In this document: one piece after another, positions 50,016 through 61,514 of the stretch
Layout: every line of letters starts with the position of its first letter
How positions within the stretch are numbered: position 1 is the first letter of the stretch
DNA from: Streptomyces clavuligerus
GTDB taxonomy: Bacteria; Actinomycetota; Actinomycetes; Streptomycetales; Streptomycetaceae
Direction of reading: 5' to 3'
Assembly: GCF_005519465.1 (NCBI RefSeq)
Contig: NZ_CP027858.1
Location: 1,550,001 to 1,614,000, forward strand
DNA: 64,000 nucleotides
Position numbers and translations under genes: made by a program
The notes under the pieces: model-generated
The model's input: only the letters and a program-made list of their open reading frames with translations
Told to the model about the DNA's origin: nothing
Databases searched by the model: none

Positions 50016-51620
50016 TCAGTCGACGAGGTTCACCGAGCGGGCCGAGGCCGCGCCGATCTCGGCGGAGATCTCGGCGATCACCGGCACGGGCACCGTGTCG
50101 TCCACGGTCAGGACGACGAGCGCCTCGCCGCCCTCCTCGTGGCGGGAGACCTGCATCCCGGCGATGTTCAGCCCGGCCTCGCCCAGGATGCGGCCGACGG
50201 TGCCGACGACACCGGGGCGGTCCTCGTAACGGAGCACCAGCATGTGGTCGGCGAGGGCCAGATCCACATCGTGGTCACCGATGGCGACGATCTTCTGAAC
50301 GTTCTTGGGACCGGCCAGGGTGCCGGAGACCGAGACCTCCTCGCCGCCGGAGAGGGTGCCGCGCACGGTGACGACATTGCGGTAGTCCGGGGACTCCGAG
50401 CTGGTCGTCAGCCGTACCTCGACACCGCGCTCCTGGGCGAAGAGCGGGGCGTTCACATAGGACACGGTCTCGTCGACGACATCCTCGAACACGCCCTTCA
50501 GCGCGGAGAGTTCCAGCACCTTGACATCGTGCTGGGTGATCTCCCCGTACACCTCGACATCGAGCCGGACGGCGACCTCGCCCGCGAGCGCGGTGAAGAT
50601 CCGGCCCAGGCGCTCGGCGAGCGGCAGCCCCGGCTTGACGTCCTCGGCGATCACACCGCCCTGGACGTTGACCGCGTCCGGCACCAGCTCGCCGGCGAGG
50701 GCGAGACGCACCGAGCGGGCGACCGCGATACCGGCCTTCTCCTGGGCCTCGTCGGTGGAGGCACCCAGGTGCGGGGTGCAGACGACCTGGTCGAACTGGA
50801 AGAGCGGGGAGTCGGTGCACGGCTCCTTGGCGTACACGTCGAGGCCCGCCCCGGCGACCCGGCCCTCCTTGAGCGCGGAGTACAGCGCGTCCTCGTCGAC
50901 GATCCCGCCGCGCGCGGCGTTCACGATCCGGACGGTCGGCTTGACCTTGTGCAGCGCCTCGTCGCCGATGAGCCCCAGCGTCTCGGGGGTCTTCGGGAGG
51001 TGGACGGTGATGAAGTCGGACGCGGCGAGCAGCTCGTCCAGCGTGACCAGCTTGACGCCCATCTGCGCGGCGCGCGCGGGCTGTACATAGGGGTCGTACG
51101 CCACGATCTTCATGCCGAACGCGGACATCCGCTGGGCCACCAGCACCCCGATACGGCCGAGCCCGACGACGCCGAGGACCTTCTCGCTCAGCTCGACACC
51201 CGTGTACTTGGACCGCTTCCACTCGCCGTTCTTCAGCGCGGTGTTGGCCTGCGGGATATTGCGCGCGGTGGCGACCAGGAGGCCGCAGGCCAGCTCGGCG
51301 GCGGTGACGATGTTGGAGGTCGGGGCGTTCACGACCATCACACCGGCCTTGGTGGCGGCGGAGACGTCCACGTTGTCCAGGCCGACTCCGGCGCGGGCGA
51401 CCACCCTCAGCCGGCGGGCCGCGGCGACGGCCTCGGCGTCCACCTTGGTGGCGGAGCGCACCAGGATCGCGTCCACGTCGGCGATGGCCGGGATCAGCTC
51501 GGCACGGTCGGCGCCGTTGCAGTGACGGATCTCGAAGTCCGGGCCGAGCGCGTCCACCGTGGCGGGCGACAGCTCTTCCGCGATGAGTACCACTGGCTTC
51601 TGGCTGGGGTTCAAGCTCAC
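50016..51620 (-). CDS. serA: D-3-phosphoglycerate dehydrogenase
   Basis: First enzyme of serine synthesis, 534 residues, the long form with catalytic and NAD domains (VLGVVGLGRIGVLVAQRMSA), active-site Arg in VNAARGGIVDEDAL, His in CTPHLGASTDEAQ, an intervening ASB domain and a C-terminal ACT domain (VLRYEDRPGVVGTVGRILGE) for serine feedback. The GTG at 51620 follows GAGGACTCAC; another GTG at 51632 is less well placed. It supplies serine, which is also the predicted first amino acid of the nearby NRPS. Confidence 0.96.
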   Translation of the reverse strand: MSLNPSQKPVVLIAEELSPATVDALGPDFEIRHCNGADRAELIPAIADVDAILVRSATKVDAEAVAAARRLRVVARAGVGLDNVDVSAATKAGVMVVNAPTSNIVTAAELACGLLVATARNIPQANTALKNGEWKRSKYTGVELSEKVLGVVGLGRIGVLVAQRMSAFGMKIVAYDPYVQPARAAQMGVKLVTLDELLAASDFITVHLPKTPETLGLIGDEALHKVKPTVRIVNAARGGIVDEDALYSALKEGRVAGAGLDVYAKEPCTDSPLFQFDQVVCTPHLGASTDEAQEKAGIAVARSVRLALAGELVPDAVNVQGGVIAEDVKPGLPLAERLGRIFTALAGEVAVRLDVEVYGEITQHDVKVLELSALKGVFEDVVDETVSYVNAPLFAQERGVEVRLTTSSESPDYRNVVTVRGTLSGGEEVSVSGTLAGPKNVQKIVAIGDHDVDLALADHMLVLRYEDRPGVVGTVGRILGEAGLNIAGMQVSRHEEGGEALVVLTVDDTVPVPVIAEISAEIGAASARSVNLVD

Positions 51621-51988
51621 GTGAGTCCTCACATGTCCATGGGGGCCCCGCCCGTGCTCCCGCAGTCACGGGGGGAGGCACGGCCGTCCCGACGGCCGCA
51701 GGCGGTGGAGGGGCAAGCCGCGTGGAAGACGCACGACACTGTGGGCCTGACGCGTGTTGTTGAGCAGTGTAGTGGTGATCGGGGTCGGGTCTTGCGCCGG
51801 TGCGGCAGGATCACCCGTCCGTGGCTGGACGAACTGGACGAAGACCGGACGGAGAAGAGGAGGGGCGGGAAGAGGGGGAAAAGGAAGGCAGGGAAGGGGC
51901 GGCGAAGGGGCGGCAGGAGGCCCCGGGCGGGCGGGCGCGACGGCGGAGGGCCGGGGCGTGTCCGCCCCGGCCCTCCGCCGTTCACCGC
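51621..51988. other. serA upstream region
   Basis: About 370 bases between serA and the ilvC stop. It holds the serA promoter (a TACACT hexamer on the minus strand at 51771-51766 is a possible -10), a low-complexity purine-rich part (51840-51930) and the ilvC terminator. No gene is seen. Confidence 0.5.
51941..51980 (-). terminator. Terminator of the ilvBNC operon
   Basis: CGGCGGAGGGCCGGGGCG and CGCCCCGGCCCTCCGCCG form a perfect 18-bp stem with a TGTC loop, nine bases after the ilvC stop. Confidence 0.92.
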
Positions 51989-53636
<1,648 letters not shown>

Positions 53637-53670
53637 GCGGTCGTACCTCTTTCTGCTGCTCTCGCGGGGC

Positions 53671-55533
53671 TCAGTCGTCTTCGCTGTCGCCGAAGTCGGG
53701 GCGGACGCCCCGGGCGGCCATGACCTCGTCGTTGGAGGTTCCGGCGGCGACCATCGGCCAGACCATGGCGTCCTCGTGGACGATGAAGTCGATCACGACG
53801 GGACGGTCGTTGATCGCGTTGGCCTCGGCGATGACCTTGTCCAGGTCCTCCGGGGACTCACAGCGCAGCGCGTAGCAGCCCATGGCCTCCGACAGCTTGA
53901 CGAAGTCGGGGACGCGGGTGCCGGAGCCGGGGCCCTTGCCCGCGTCGCCGGGGCCGGAGTGCAGCACGGTGTTGGAGTACCGCTGGTTGTAGAAGAGGGT
54001 CTGCCACTGCCGGACCATACCCAGGGCGCCGTTGTTGATGATGGCGACCTTGATCGGGATGTTGTTGAGGGCGCAGGTGGTCAGTTCCTGATTGGTCATC
54101 TGGAAGCAGCCGTCGCCGTCGATGGCCCAGACGGTGCGGTCGGGGGCTCCGGCCTTGGCGCCCATGGCGGCGGGGACCGCGTACCCCATGGTCCCGGCGC
54201 CGCCGGAGTTCAGCCAGGTGGCGGGGGTCTCGTACTCGATGAAGTGGGCGGCCCACATCTGGTGCTGGCCCACTCCGGCGGAGTAGATGGTGCCCTCGGG
54301 GGCGAGCCGGCCGATCCGCTGGATGACCTGCTGCGGGGAGAGCGTGCCGTTCTCCGGCTGCTCGTAGCCGAGGGGGTAGGTCTCGCGCCAGCGGTTGAGG
54401 TCGGTCCACCACAGGCCGTAGTCCCCGATGCGGCCCTCGCTGTGCTCGGCCTGGACGGCCTGGACCAGGTCGGCGATGACCTCGCGGGCGTCCCCGACGA
54501 TGGGGACGTCGGCGGCGCGGTTCTTGCCGATCTCGGCCGGGTCGATGTCGGCGTGGACGATCTTGGCGTGGGGGGCGAAGCTGTCCAGCTTGCCGGTGAC
54601 GCGGTCGTCGAAGCGGGCGCCGAGGGCGACGATCAGATCGGCCTTCTGGAGCGCGGTGACGGCGGTGACGGAGCCGTGCATACCGGGCATGCCGACATGC
54701 TGCGGGTGGCTGTCGGGGAAGGCGCCCAGGGCCATCAGGGTGGTGGTGACCGGGGCTCCGGTCAGCTCCGCGAGCACCTTCAGCTCGGCGGTGGCACGGG
54801 CCTTGATGACGCCGCCGCCGACATAGAGGACGGGGCGCTTGGCCTGGACGATCAGCTTCGCGGCCTCGCGGATCTGCTTGGCGTGCGGCTTGGTGACGGG
54901 GCGGTAGCCGGGCAGGTCGAGGACGGGCGGCCAGCTGAAGGTGGTCCGCGCCTGGAGCGCGTCCTTCGCGATGTCGACGAGGACCGGGCCCGGGCGGCCG
55001 GTGGCGGCGATGTGGAACGCCTCGGCGATGGTCCTGGGGATGTCCTCGGCCTTGGTGACCAGGAAGTTGTGCTTGGTGATCGGCATGGTGATGCCGACGA
55101 TGTCCGCCTCCTGGAAGGCGTCCGTGCCGATCGCCTTGGAGGCGACCTGGCCGGTGATCGCGACGATCGGGACCGAGTCCATGTGGGCGTCGGCGATCGG
55201 TGTGACCAGGTTGGTCGCGCCGGGGCCCGAGGTGGCCATGCAGACGCCGACCTTCCCGGTGGCCTGGGCGTAGCCGGTGGCCGCGTGGCCCGCGCCCTGC
55301 TCGTGCCGGACCAGGATGTGGCGCACCCGGGTGGAGTCCATCATCGGGTCGTAGGCCGGGAGGATCGCGCCGCCGGGGATGCCGAAGACCGTGTCGGCGC
55401 CCACTTCCTCAAGAGAACGGATGAGCGACTGCGCGCCCGTGACGTGCTCGACGGCGGGAACGGTGGGGTGTCCTCCGGTACGGGCCCGCGGCTGCGGATG
55501 GTGGGCCCCGGTGGCCTGCTCGGTCATCGGCAT
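53671..55533 (-). CDS. ilvB: Acetolactate synthase large subunit
   Basis: ThDP/FAD enzyme of 620 residues, first common step of branched-chain amino acid synthesis. The catalytic Glu region is preceded by [19 protein letters not shown]; the ThDP motif begins [20 protein letters not shown]. The ORF has ATG codons at 55533 and 55527; the ribosome-site spacing (GAGAAGAGA) favours 55527. Expression is probably controlled by the attenuator and leader peptide upstream (55724-55843). Confidence 0.97.
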   Translation of the reverse strand: MPMTEQATGAHHPQPRARTGGHPTVPAVEHVTGAQSLIRSLEEVGADTVFGIPGGAILPAYDPMMDSTRVRHILVRHEQGAGHAATGYAQATGKVGVCMATSGPGATNLVTPIADAHMDSVPIVAITGQVASKAIGTDAFQEADIVGITMPITKHNFLVTKAEDIPRTIAEAFHIAATGRPGPVLVDIAKDALQARTTFSWPPVLDLPGYRPVTKPHAKQIREAAKLIVQAKRPVLYVGGGVIKARATAELKVLAELTGAPVTTTLMALGAFPDSHPQHVGMPGMHGSVTAVTALQKADLIVALGARFDDRVTGKLDSFAPHAKIVHADIDPAEIGKNRAADVPIVGDAREVIADLVQAVQAEHSEGRIGDYGLWWTDLNRWRETYPLGYEQPENGTLSPQQVIQRIGRLAPEGTIYSAGVGQHQMWAAHFIEYETPATWLNSGGAGTMGYAVPAAMGAKAGAPDRTVWAIDGDGCFQMTNQELTTCALNNIPIKVAIINNGALGMVRQWQTLFYNQRYSNTVLHSGPGDAGKGPGSGTRVPDFVKLSEAMGCYALRCESPEDLDKVIAEANAINDRPVVIDFIVHEDAMVWPMVAAGTSNDEVMAARGVRPDFGDSEDD

Positions 55534-55723
55534 TCTCTTCTCACACTGAGGGCTGAAGCTGAGGGTGAAGCTGGTGGCTGTGCTGTGGGGTGCTGTGGGG
55601 TGCTGTGGGTACTGACGTCTGTGGTGGTGCCGGTGGTGCTGCGGGGGTACTGATGGTGCTTACTGGGTCTTTTCACCGGATTTCTCGCACGTGTCGGCGC
55701 TTGCCCGGGGGTGCCGGTGCAAC

Positions 55724-55757
55724 AAAAAACCCCCCGTGCCGTGAGGCAAGCGAGGGG
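55724..55757 (-). terminator. Attenuator terminator upstream of ilvB
   Basis: On the minus strand, GCTTGCCTCACGGCACGGGG forms a GC-rich hairpin (TGCC-TCAC-GGCA core extended by imperfect CCCC/GGGG pairing) followed by TTTTTT (plus-strand A-run at 55724-55729). A T-run is rare in Streptomyces and here fits transcription attenuation downstream of a branched-chain leader peptide. Confidence 0.75.
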
Positions 55758-55801
55758 AGCGCGTCGGAGTGGGACAGCGGGGGCCTGGATCAGGTCCCCG
55801 C

Positions 55802-55843
55802 TCAGCCGACGCGCTTGCCAAGTACGAGAATTCCGGTGCGCAT
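55802..55843 (-). CDS. ilvB leader peptide (attenuation)
   Basis: A 13-residue ORF, MRTGILVLGKRVG, with a strong ribosome site (GGGGGAGGGTCGG). Four consecutive codons are Ile-Leu-Val-Leu, the end products of the pathway. With the hairpin and T-run about 50 bases after it, this is a classical leader-peptide attenuator: slow translation at these codons would stop terminator formation. Actinobacterial ilvB leaders of this kind are known. Confidence 0.82.
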   Translation of the reverse strand: MRTGILVLGKRVG

Positions 55844-55901
55844 GGCTCCGACCCTCCCCCTGACGCAAGGTCCCTGTCAAGTGGGTGGGATACGGGTCTC
55901 A

Positions 55902-58682
55902 CTATTTGGTCCACTGGGGGTGCTCGACCCGCCAGCGGTGGGCGATCGGGACGGCGAGTCCGCCGGGCACCGCGAAGTCGTCCCGGACCAGGGCCCGGCG
56001 GAGTCGGTACTCGTCCAGGAGCCCGGCGAAGGCCATGCCCTGGCCATGGGTGCAGCCCATGGCGCGCAGCGCGATGATCTGCTCCGGGGCGTCCACCCCG
56101 TCGGCGACGGACTGGAGACCGAGATCACAGGCGATCCTGAGCAGCCCGCTGGTGATCTTGTGCAGCCGGGCCGACTCGACGATCCCCTCGACCAGCTCAC
56201 GGTCGAGCTTCAGCATGTCCACCGGGAGCCGGCGCAGCGCGGTGAAGGCGGCGTGGCCGCTGCCGAAGCCGTCGAGGGCGACCCGGACCCCGAGCCTGCG
56301 CAGCCCCACCAGCCGCTGTTCCAGCTCGTCGAACGGGATGCGCGGGTCGTACTCGGACAGCTCGACGATCAGCGCGCCGGAGGCCAGCCCGTACCGGTTG
56401 AGCAGCGCCTCCACCGTGGTGAGCGGCATGGAGCGGTCGAGGAGACGGCGGGCGGGGATACGGACGGAGACGGGGACGCGATGGCCGAGCCGGTCCCGCT
56501 CGGCCGCCTGTTCCACGGCCTCCTCCAGCAGCCAGCGGCCCAGCTCGGCGGTGCGGTCGGTGTCGCCGGAGACCCGCAGGAACTCGGCCGGGGTGAAGAG
56601 GATGCCCTGGGCCGAGCGCCAGCGCGCCTGGGCGGTGATCGCCTCGATCCGGCCGGTGGTGAGACTGACCACGGGCTGGTGCAGCAGCGCGAACTCGCCC
56701 TCGTGCAGGGCGCTGCGCAGCCGGGCCGCCAGCTCGGTGCGGCGGACCACCTCGGCCTGCATCTGGGGCGCGTACAGCTCCACCCGGTCCTTGCCGCCCG
56801 CCTTGGCGCGGTACATCGCCAGATCGGCGTTGCGCATGAGGACGCTGGGGGCGATGCCCTTCTCGGCGAAGGCGACCCCGATGGAGGCGGCGACCCGGAC
56901 GTCCTGGCCGTCGATGCGGTACGGCTGGGAGAGGGTGAGCCGCAGCCGCTCGGCGATCTCCACCACCTGGCTCTCCCGGGACGCCTGGTCGCGGATGCCG
57001 TCGCCGAGGATGAGGGCGGCGAACTCGTCCCCGCCGAGCCGGGCGGCGGTGTCGCCGGAGCGCACCGAGTCGCCGAGCCGCTGGGCGGCCTGGATCAGCA
57101 GCTCGTCCCCGGCCTGGTGGCCCAGGCGGTCGTTGACGCCCTTGAAGCCGTCGAGGTCGATGAAGAGCACGGCGGTGCCCGGGTCCCCCGCCCGGCGGCC
57201 GGTGAGGGCCTGGCCGACCCGCTCGGTGAACAGCGCGCGGTTGGGCAGATCCGTGAGCGGGTCGTGCTCGGCGCTGTGCTGGAGCTGGGCCTGGAGCCGG
57301 ACCCGCTCGGTGACATCGCGGCTGTTGAAGATCAGCCCGCCCTGGTGGCGGTTGACGGTGGACTCCACATTGAGCCAGTCGCCCCGCCCCGACCGGAAGC
57401 GGCACTCGACCCGGGCGGTGGGCTCGGACGAGGAGGACGAGGCCAGGAATCTGCGGACCTCGTGCAGGACCCGGCCGAGGTCGTCGGGGTGGATCAGGGA
57501 GGAGAGCGGGGTGCCGATCATGTCCTCGGCGTCCCGGCCGTAGACCCCGCTGGCGGCCGGGCTCACATAGCGCAGCGTCCCGCCGGGCGCGGCGATCATG
57601 ATCACATCGCTGGAGCCCTGCACCAGGGAGCGGAAGTGGTTCTCCTTCTGGGCCAGCTCCTGGGTGAGCGCGATGTTGTCCAGGAGCATGATCCCCTGGC
57701 GGACGACGAGGGCGAGCACGACCCCGCAGCCGGTGAGGACGACGACCCGGTCGACGGCGCGGCCCTGGACGACGTTGTAGAGAATCCCGAGCGTGCAGAC
57801 CGCCGCGGCGAGGTACGGGGTGAGCGCGGCCAGTGAGCCCCCGACCGGGCGGGTGGGGCGGGCCCCGCGCACCGGCCCGGCGAGCTCGGCGGAGCGGCGC
57901 GCGCCCCACGGCGCGTACGCCAGCAGCAGCGACCCGGCGAACCAGCCCGCGTCCAGGAGCTGCCCCGAGCGGTAGCTCTCCCGCAGCAGCGGCGAGGTGA
58001 AGAGCGCGTCGCACAGCACGGTCAGCGCGAGCGCGCCGATGGCCGTGTTGACGGCGGAGCGATTGGCGGCGGAGCGCCGGAAGTGCAGTGCCAGGACCAT
58101 GCTGACCAGCACGATGTCCAGCAGCGGATAGGCAAGTGAGAGGGCGGCGGGAGCCACGCTCTCCCCCTGGACACGGGTGGTGTGGGCGAGCGCGAGGCTC
58201 CAGGAGAGGGTCAGCAGCGAGCCGCCGATCAGCCAGGCGTCCAGGGCGAGGCAGACCCAGCCGGCCCGGGTCACGGGGCGCTTGGCGAGGACGAGCAGCC
58301 CGATGATCGCGGGCGGGGCGAAGCAGAGGAAGAAGAGATCCGCGAGGGACAGCCCCGGCACCCTGCGGTCGAGGACGACCTCGTACCAGCCCCAGACGGC
58401 GTTCCCCGCGCTGGCCATGGCCGAGGAGAGCGCGAAGAGCAGCCAGGCGGGCCGGTGGCGGGGCGGGCTGCTACGGGCGTAGAGGAAACAGGAGATCGAG
58501 GCGACCAGCGCACCGATGCTGAGGCCGAAGTCTCCCATGATCACGGCGAGTTCGCGGGAGCCCCAGCCGACGGCCGCGCCGACCGCGTAGGCCGAGCAGA
58601 TCAGGGCGAGCACCAGTTGGGCGAGGAGTCCGGTGGCGCTGGGGACCGGTCCCCGGGCCAGCAGCGCCCCGGGCGCGCTCAC
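55902..58682 (-). CDS. Membrane GGDEF protein with degenerate EAL domain
   Basis: About 926 residues from GTG 58682 (GGGGAGCGGGGCG upstream); a GTG at 58922 would add 80 Arg/Gly/His-rich residues that look non-coding. Around ten N-terminal helices (LVLALICSAYAVGAAVGWGS onward) precede a PAS domain (HFRSLVQGSSDVIMIAAPGG), a GGDEF domain with intact LGGDEFAALI, and an EAL domain. EAL itself reads AQA (ITAQARW), and DDFG reads DGFG, so phosphodiesterase activity is unlikely. It should make or sense cyclic di-GMP, which governs Streptomyces sporulation. It lies upstream of the ilvB leader on the same strand. Confidence 0.9.
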   Translation of the reverse strand: MSAPGALLARGPVPSATGLLAQLVLALICSAYAVGAAVGWGSRELAVIMGDFGLSIGALVASISCFLYARSSPPRHRPAWLLFALSSAMASAGNAVWGWYEVVLDRRVPGLSLADLFFLCFAPPAIIGLLVLAKRPVTRAGWVCLALDAWLIGGSLLTLSWSLALAHTTRVQGESVAPAALSLAYPLLDIVLVSMVLALHFRRSAANRSAVNTAIGALALTVLCDALFTSPLLRESYRSGQLLDAGWFAGSLLLAYAPWGARRSAELAGPVRGARPTRPVGGSLAALTPYLAAAVCTLGILYNVVQGRAVDRVVVLTGCGVVLALVVRQGIMLLDNIALTQELAQKENHFRSLVQGSSDVIMIAAPGGTLRYVSPAASGVYGRDAEDMIGTPLSSLIHPDDLGRVLHEVRRFLASSSSSEPTARVECRFRSGRGDWLNVESTVNRHQGGLIFNSRDVTERVRLQAQLQHSAEHDPLTDLPNRALFTERVGQALTGRRAGDPGTAVLFIDLDGFKGVNDRLGHQAGDELLIQAAQRLGDSVRSGDTAARLGGDEFAALILGDGIRDQASRESQVVEIAERLRLTLSQPYRIDGQDVRVAASIGVAFAEKGIAPSVLMRNADLAMYRAKAGGKDRVELYAPQMQAEVVRRTELAARLRSALHEGEFALLHQPVVSLTTGRIEAITAQARWRSAQGILFTPAEFLRVSGDTDRTAELGRWLLEEAVEQAAERDRLGHRVPVSVRIPARRLLDRSMPLTTVEALLNRYGLASGALIVELSEYDPRIPFDELEQRLVGLRRLGVRVALDGFGSGHAAFTALRRLPVDMLKLDRELVEGIVESARLHKITSGLLRIACDLGLQSVADGVDAPEQIIALRAMGCTHGQGMAFAGLLDEYRLRRALVRDDFAVPGGLAVPIAHRWRVEHPQWTK

Positions 58683-59226
58683 CGCCCCGCTCCCCACGGA
58701 CGCGGGGGCTCCGCCGTGGCGCGCGGACGCTCGCCGGCGCACCCGGCCGTGCGGACCGCGGCCGTGCGGGCGTCGGCCGCCGGGTCGGCACCGGCCGGGC
58801 GGGCCGTGGTCGCGTGTGCCGTGGTCGTGTGCGCGGCGCGGGTCACCGCCGCATATGCCGGTGTGGCGCTTGGCCGATCCGCCGTGGCCCCGGGGGCCGA
58901 CGGTCGTCGCCGACATCCCCACCAGGTCGGATCTTTGGTCCCTCGGCCGTACATCACCCGTCGCCCCCCTCGAAAATCTGATCGGCAGTCAGGTCGTGTT
59001 CCGCGCCGCCTCAAACCCCGGCGCGGCCCCCAGGTCGGGACGATACACCAGGACCGTCACTCAGGGACATAGCTCCTCTACTCTCAGTGACTGCCCTGTG
59101 CCGCGACGGCACACGGAGCGATCGGATGACTTCGCAGAGTTTTCGGATGTGACGACATTGGGGCGAGGTGCCGCTCATGTGCCACCGTCATGGCGTCTGG
59201 GTCCCCCGGGGTCCCGGAGGCTGGAG
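58683..59226. other. Region upstream of the GGDEF gene
   Basis: A 544-base gap if the GGDEF protein starts at 58682. The first 240 bases are very GC-rich and continue the frame, the next 300 are AT-richer (58950-59160) and probably contain promoter elements of the GGDEF gene on the minus strand. No ORF with clear coding features is visible. Confidence 0.45.
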
Positions 59227-60177
59227 TCATTCGGTGGTGAGTACGACATGGTCGGGTGAATCGCCCGCCGCGAGCCGCTGCAACTGGGCCGCCAGGAGTC
59301 TCTTGGCCCTCGGGAGGAACGCCGAAGTGGAGCCGCCGACATGGGGACTGATCAGCACTCCAGGGGCGTGCCACAGCGGGTGACCGGAAGGCAGCGGTTC
59401 GGGGTCGGTGACATCGAGCGCCGCAGTGATCCGGCCACGGTTCACCTCGGCGAGCAGCGCGGCGGTGTCCACCACGGCACCCCGTGCCACATTGACCAGA
59501 AGGGCCCCGTCCTTCATCCGGGCCAGGAATCCGGCGTCGACCAGCCCCCTCGTCCCGTCGGTCAGCGGGGTCGAAAGGATCACGATGTCGGCTTCCGGGA
59601 GCAGAGAGGGCATTTCACTCAGCGCGCGCACCTCCCCGTGCGCCGTGGTGCGGGCGGAGCGCGCGACGCGCACAACCCGCGCACACTCGAACGGAGCCAG
59701 TCGTTCCGCGATGGCCCCGCCGATCGCCCCGTACCCCACGATCAGCACCGACTTGTCGGCGAGCGCGGGGTAGAAACCTGCGTGCCACTCCTCCGCGTCC
59801 TGGCCCCGGACGAAGCGCGGCAGCCCGCGCAGGGAGGCGAGGACGAGCGCGATCGCCAGTTCGGCCGTCGAAGCCTCATGCACCCCTCGGGCGTTGCAGA
59901 GGCGTACGCCGGAGTGCAGCCCTCCGATCGCCGCTTCGACACTGTCCGTGCCTGCGGAGAGTGTCTGTACCACCCGCAGGGAGCGCATCCGGGAGAGCGG
60001 ACGGATCACCGTCTCCACCCTTTCGAGGTACGGGACGGTGTAGAAGACACAGTCCTCGGGATCGGCCGGGTACTCCGGCTCGCCGTCCCAGAGCCGGTAG
60101 GTGAAGCCGGAATCGGCGGGCGAGGGCAGCCCCGGGATCTCGTCGGCCGGGAACGGGAGCCATATGTCTGTCGTCAT
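59227..60177 (-). CDS. D-2-hydroxyacid dehydrogenase
   Basis: NAD(P)-dependent oxidoreductase of about 316 residues in the phosphoglycerate dehydrogenase-like family. NAD site VLIVGYGAIGGAIAERLAPF; catalytic Arg in NVARGAVVDTAALL, Glu in TDPEPLPSGHPLW and His in ISPHVGGSTSAF. The ATG at 60177 (MTTDIWLPFPADEIPGLP) has no strong ribosome site; the longer frame to 60261 appears non-coding. Divergent from an aldo/keto reductase. Substrate unknown. Confidence 0.92.
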   Translation of the reverse strand: MTTDIWLPFPADEIPGLPSPADSGFTYRLWDGEPEYPADPEDCVFYTVPYLERVETVIRPLSRMRSLRVVQTLSAGTDSVEAAIGGLHSGVRLCNARGVHEASTAELAIALVLASLRGLPRFVRGQDAEEWHAGFYPALADKSVLIVGYGAIGGAIAERLAPFECARVVRVARSARTTAHGEVRALSEMPSLLPEADIVILSTPLTDGTRGLVDAGFLARMKDGALLVNVARGAVVDTAALLAEVNRGRITAALDVTDPEPLPSGHPLWHAPGVLISPHVGGSTSAFLPRAKRLLAAQLQRLAAGDSPDHVVLTTE

Positions 60178-60301
60178 GACCACGAGGCTAGGGCCTGCGG
60201 TCGAAGCCGCGGCGGAGGCGGGCGTCCAGGGCCGGGCCGTGCGGAGAGGGGTGCTCCGCATTGGTTAGTTTGGTGGGCGGCCAAGGGAGGGGTACGGGCA
60301 G

Positions 60302-61399
60302 TTGGAGCGCAGGACACTCGGTGCGTCGGCTCTGGAGGTGGGCGCGGTCGGGCTCGGCTGTATGCCGATGAGCTGGGCGTACACCGGCTCCCAGCAACGC
60401 GGGGAACGCTCGGTGCGCACGGTTCACGCGGCGCTGGACGCGGGCACCACCCTGCTGGACACCGCCGACATGTACGGGCCGTTCACCAATGAACTGCTCA
60501 TCGGGCGGGTGCTGCGGGAGCGGCGGCGCGACGCGTTCGTGTCGACCAAGGTCGGGCTGCTCGTCGGCGACGGGCATGTGGTCGCCAACGGCCGCCCCGG
60601 CTATGTCCGCCGGGCGTGCGACGCCTCGCTGCGGCGGCTCCAGACCGATGTGATCGACCTCTATCAACTGCACCGCGCCGACCCCGAGGTACCGGTGGAG
60701 GAGACCTGGGGCGCCATGGCGGAGCTGGTGGGCGCCGGGAAGGTACGGGCGCTCGGGGTGTGCGCGATGGGCGCGCGCCCGGCGGGGGCGCGCTCGGGAG
60801 GCGCGCGCCGGAGCGGCGTACGGGCGGCGCGGCAGGACGGGACGTGGACGCCACGGCGCCTCCGGGCGGGCGGCGGCGGCCGTCCGGGTGAAACCGTTGA
60901 TCTGTACGAGGGAACGATCCGGCAACTGGACCGGCTCCAGCAGGTGTTCCCCGTGAGCGCGGTGCAGGCGGAGCTGTCGGTGTGGTCCGCGCGGGCGCTG
61001 GAGCGGCTGCTGCCGTGGTGCGAGGCGCGCGGCGTGGGATTTCTGGCGGGGATGCCGCTGGGCAGCGGGTTCCTCACGGGGACGCTGACCCCGGGGCAGG
61101 GTTTCGAACCGGACGACATCCGGGCGCGGCACCCCCGGTTCACCGCCGAGATGATGGCGGCGAACCAGCCGCTGGTGGCGGGGTTGCGGCGGATCGCCGG
61201 GCGGCACGGCCCGCAGTGGACCCCGGCGCAGGTGGCGCTCGCGTGGGTGCTGGGGCGCGGCCGGAACGTGGTCGCGGTGCCGGGGGCCAAACGGGTGGAG
61301 TGGGCGGTGGAGAACGCGGCGGCGGCGCGGCTGGGGCTCTCACCGCGTGATGTGTGGGAGATCGAGGGGCTGCCGGAGGCCCGGGGCTCCTGGGACTGA
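60302..61399 (+). CDS. Aldo/keto reductase with insertion
   Basis: NADPH-dependent oxidoreductase of 365 residues from a TTG start behind AGGGAGGGG. The catalytic tetrad is visible: Asp and Tyr in LLDTADMYGPFTNELLIG, Lys in FVSTKVGL and His in DLYQLHRADP. Between GVCAMGA and QVFPVSAVQAELSVW lies an extra stretch of about 60 residues (rich in Arg, Gly, Ala) that normal members lack, at the start of a barrel strand region. The enzyme may tolerate it as a loop. Confidence 0.88.
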   Translation: MERRTLGASALEVGAVGLGCMPMSWAYTGSQQRGERSVRTVHAALDAGTTLLDTADMYGPFTNELLIGRVLRERRRDAFVSTKVGLLVGDGHVVANGRPGYVRRACDASLRRLQTDVIDLYQLHRADPEVPVEETWGAMAELVGAGKVRALGVCAMGARPAGARSGGARRSGVRAARQDGTWTPRRLRAGGGGRPGETVDLYEGTIRQLDRLQQVFPVSAVQAELSVWSARALERLLPWCEARGVGFLAGMPLGSGFLTGTLTPGQGFEPDDIRARHPRFTAEMMAANQPLVAGLRRIAGRHGPQWTPAQVALAWVLGRGRNVVAVPGAKRVEWAVENAAAARLGLSPRDVWEIEGLPEARGSWD

Positions 61400-61514
61400 G
61401 GGCGCCGGAGCCACGGGAACAGGAACCCCAGGGGAAACGGGAACCTCAGAGGGTCGCGCGGAGTAGGAGGAGTAGCGCGAACGGGGACCGCCCCGGCGGC
61501 CCACGGGCCGAGCG

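Noticed and set aside
58683..58922. N-terminal 80-residue extension of the GGDEF protein
   Set aside because: It is Arg/Gly/His-rich without conserved features, and a GTG with a better ribosome site lies just before the first membrane helix.
59084..59374. 96-codon minus-strand ORF overlapping the end of the hydroxyacid dehydrogenase gene
   Set aside because: It overlaps a well-supported gene in another frame, lacks a ribosome site and shows no protein-like pattern.
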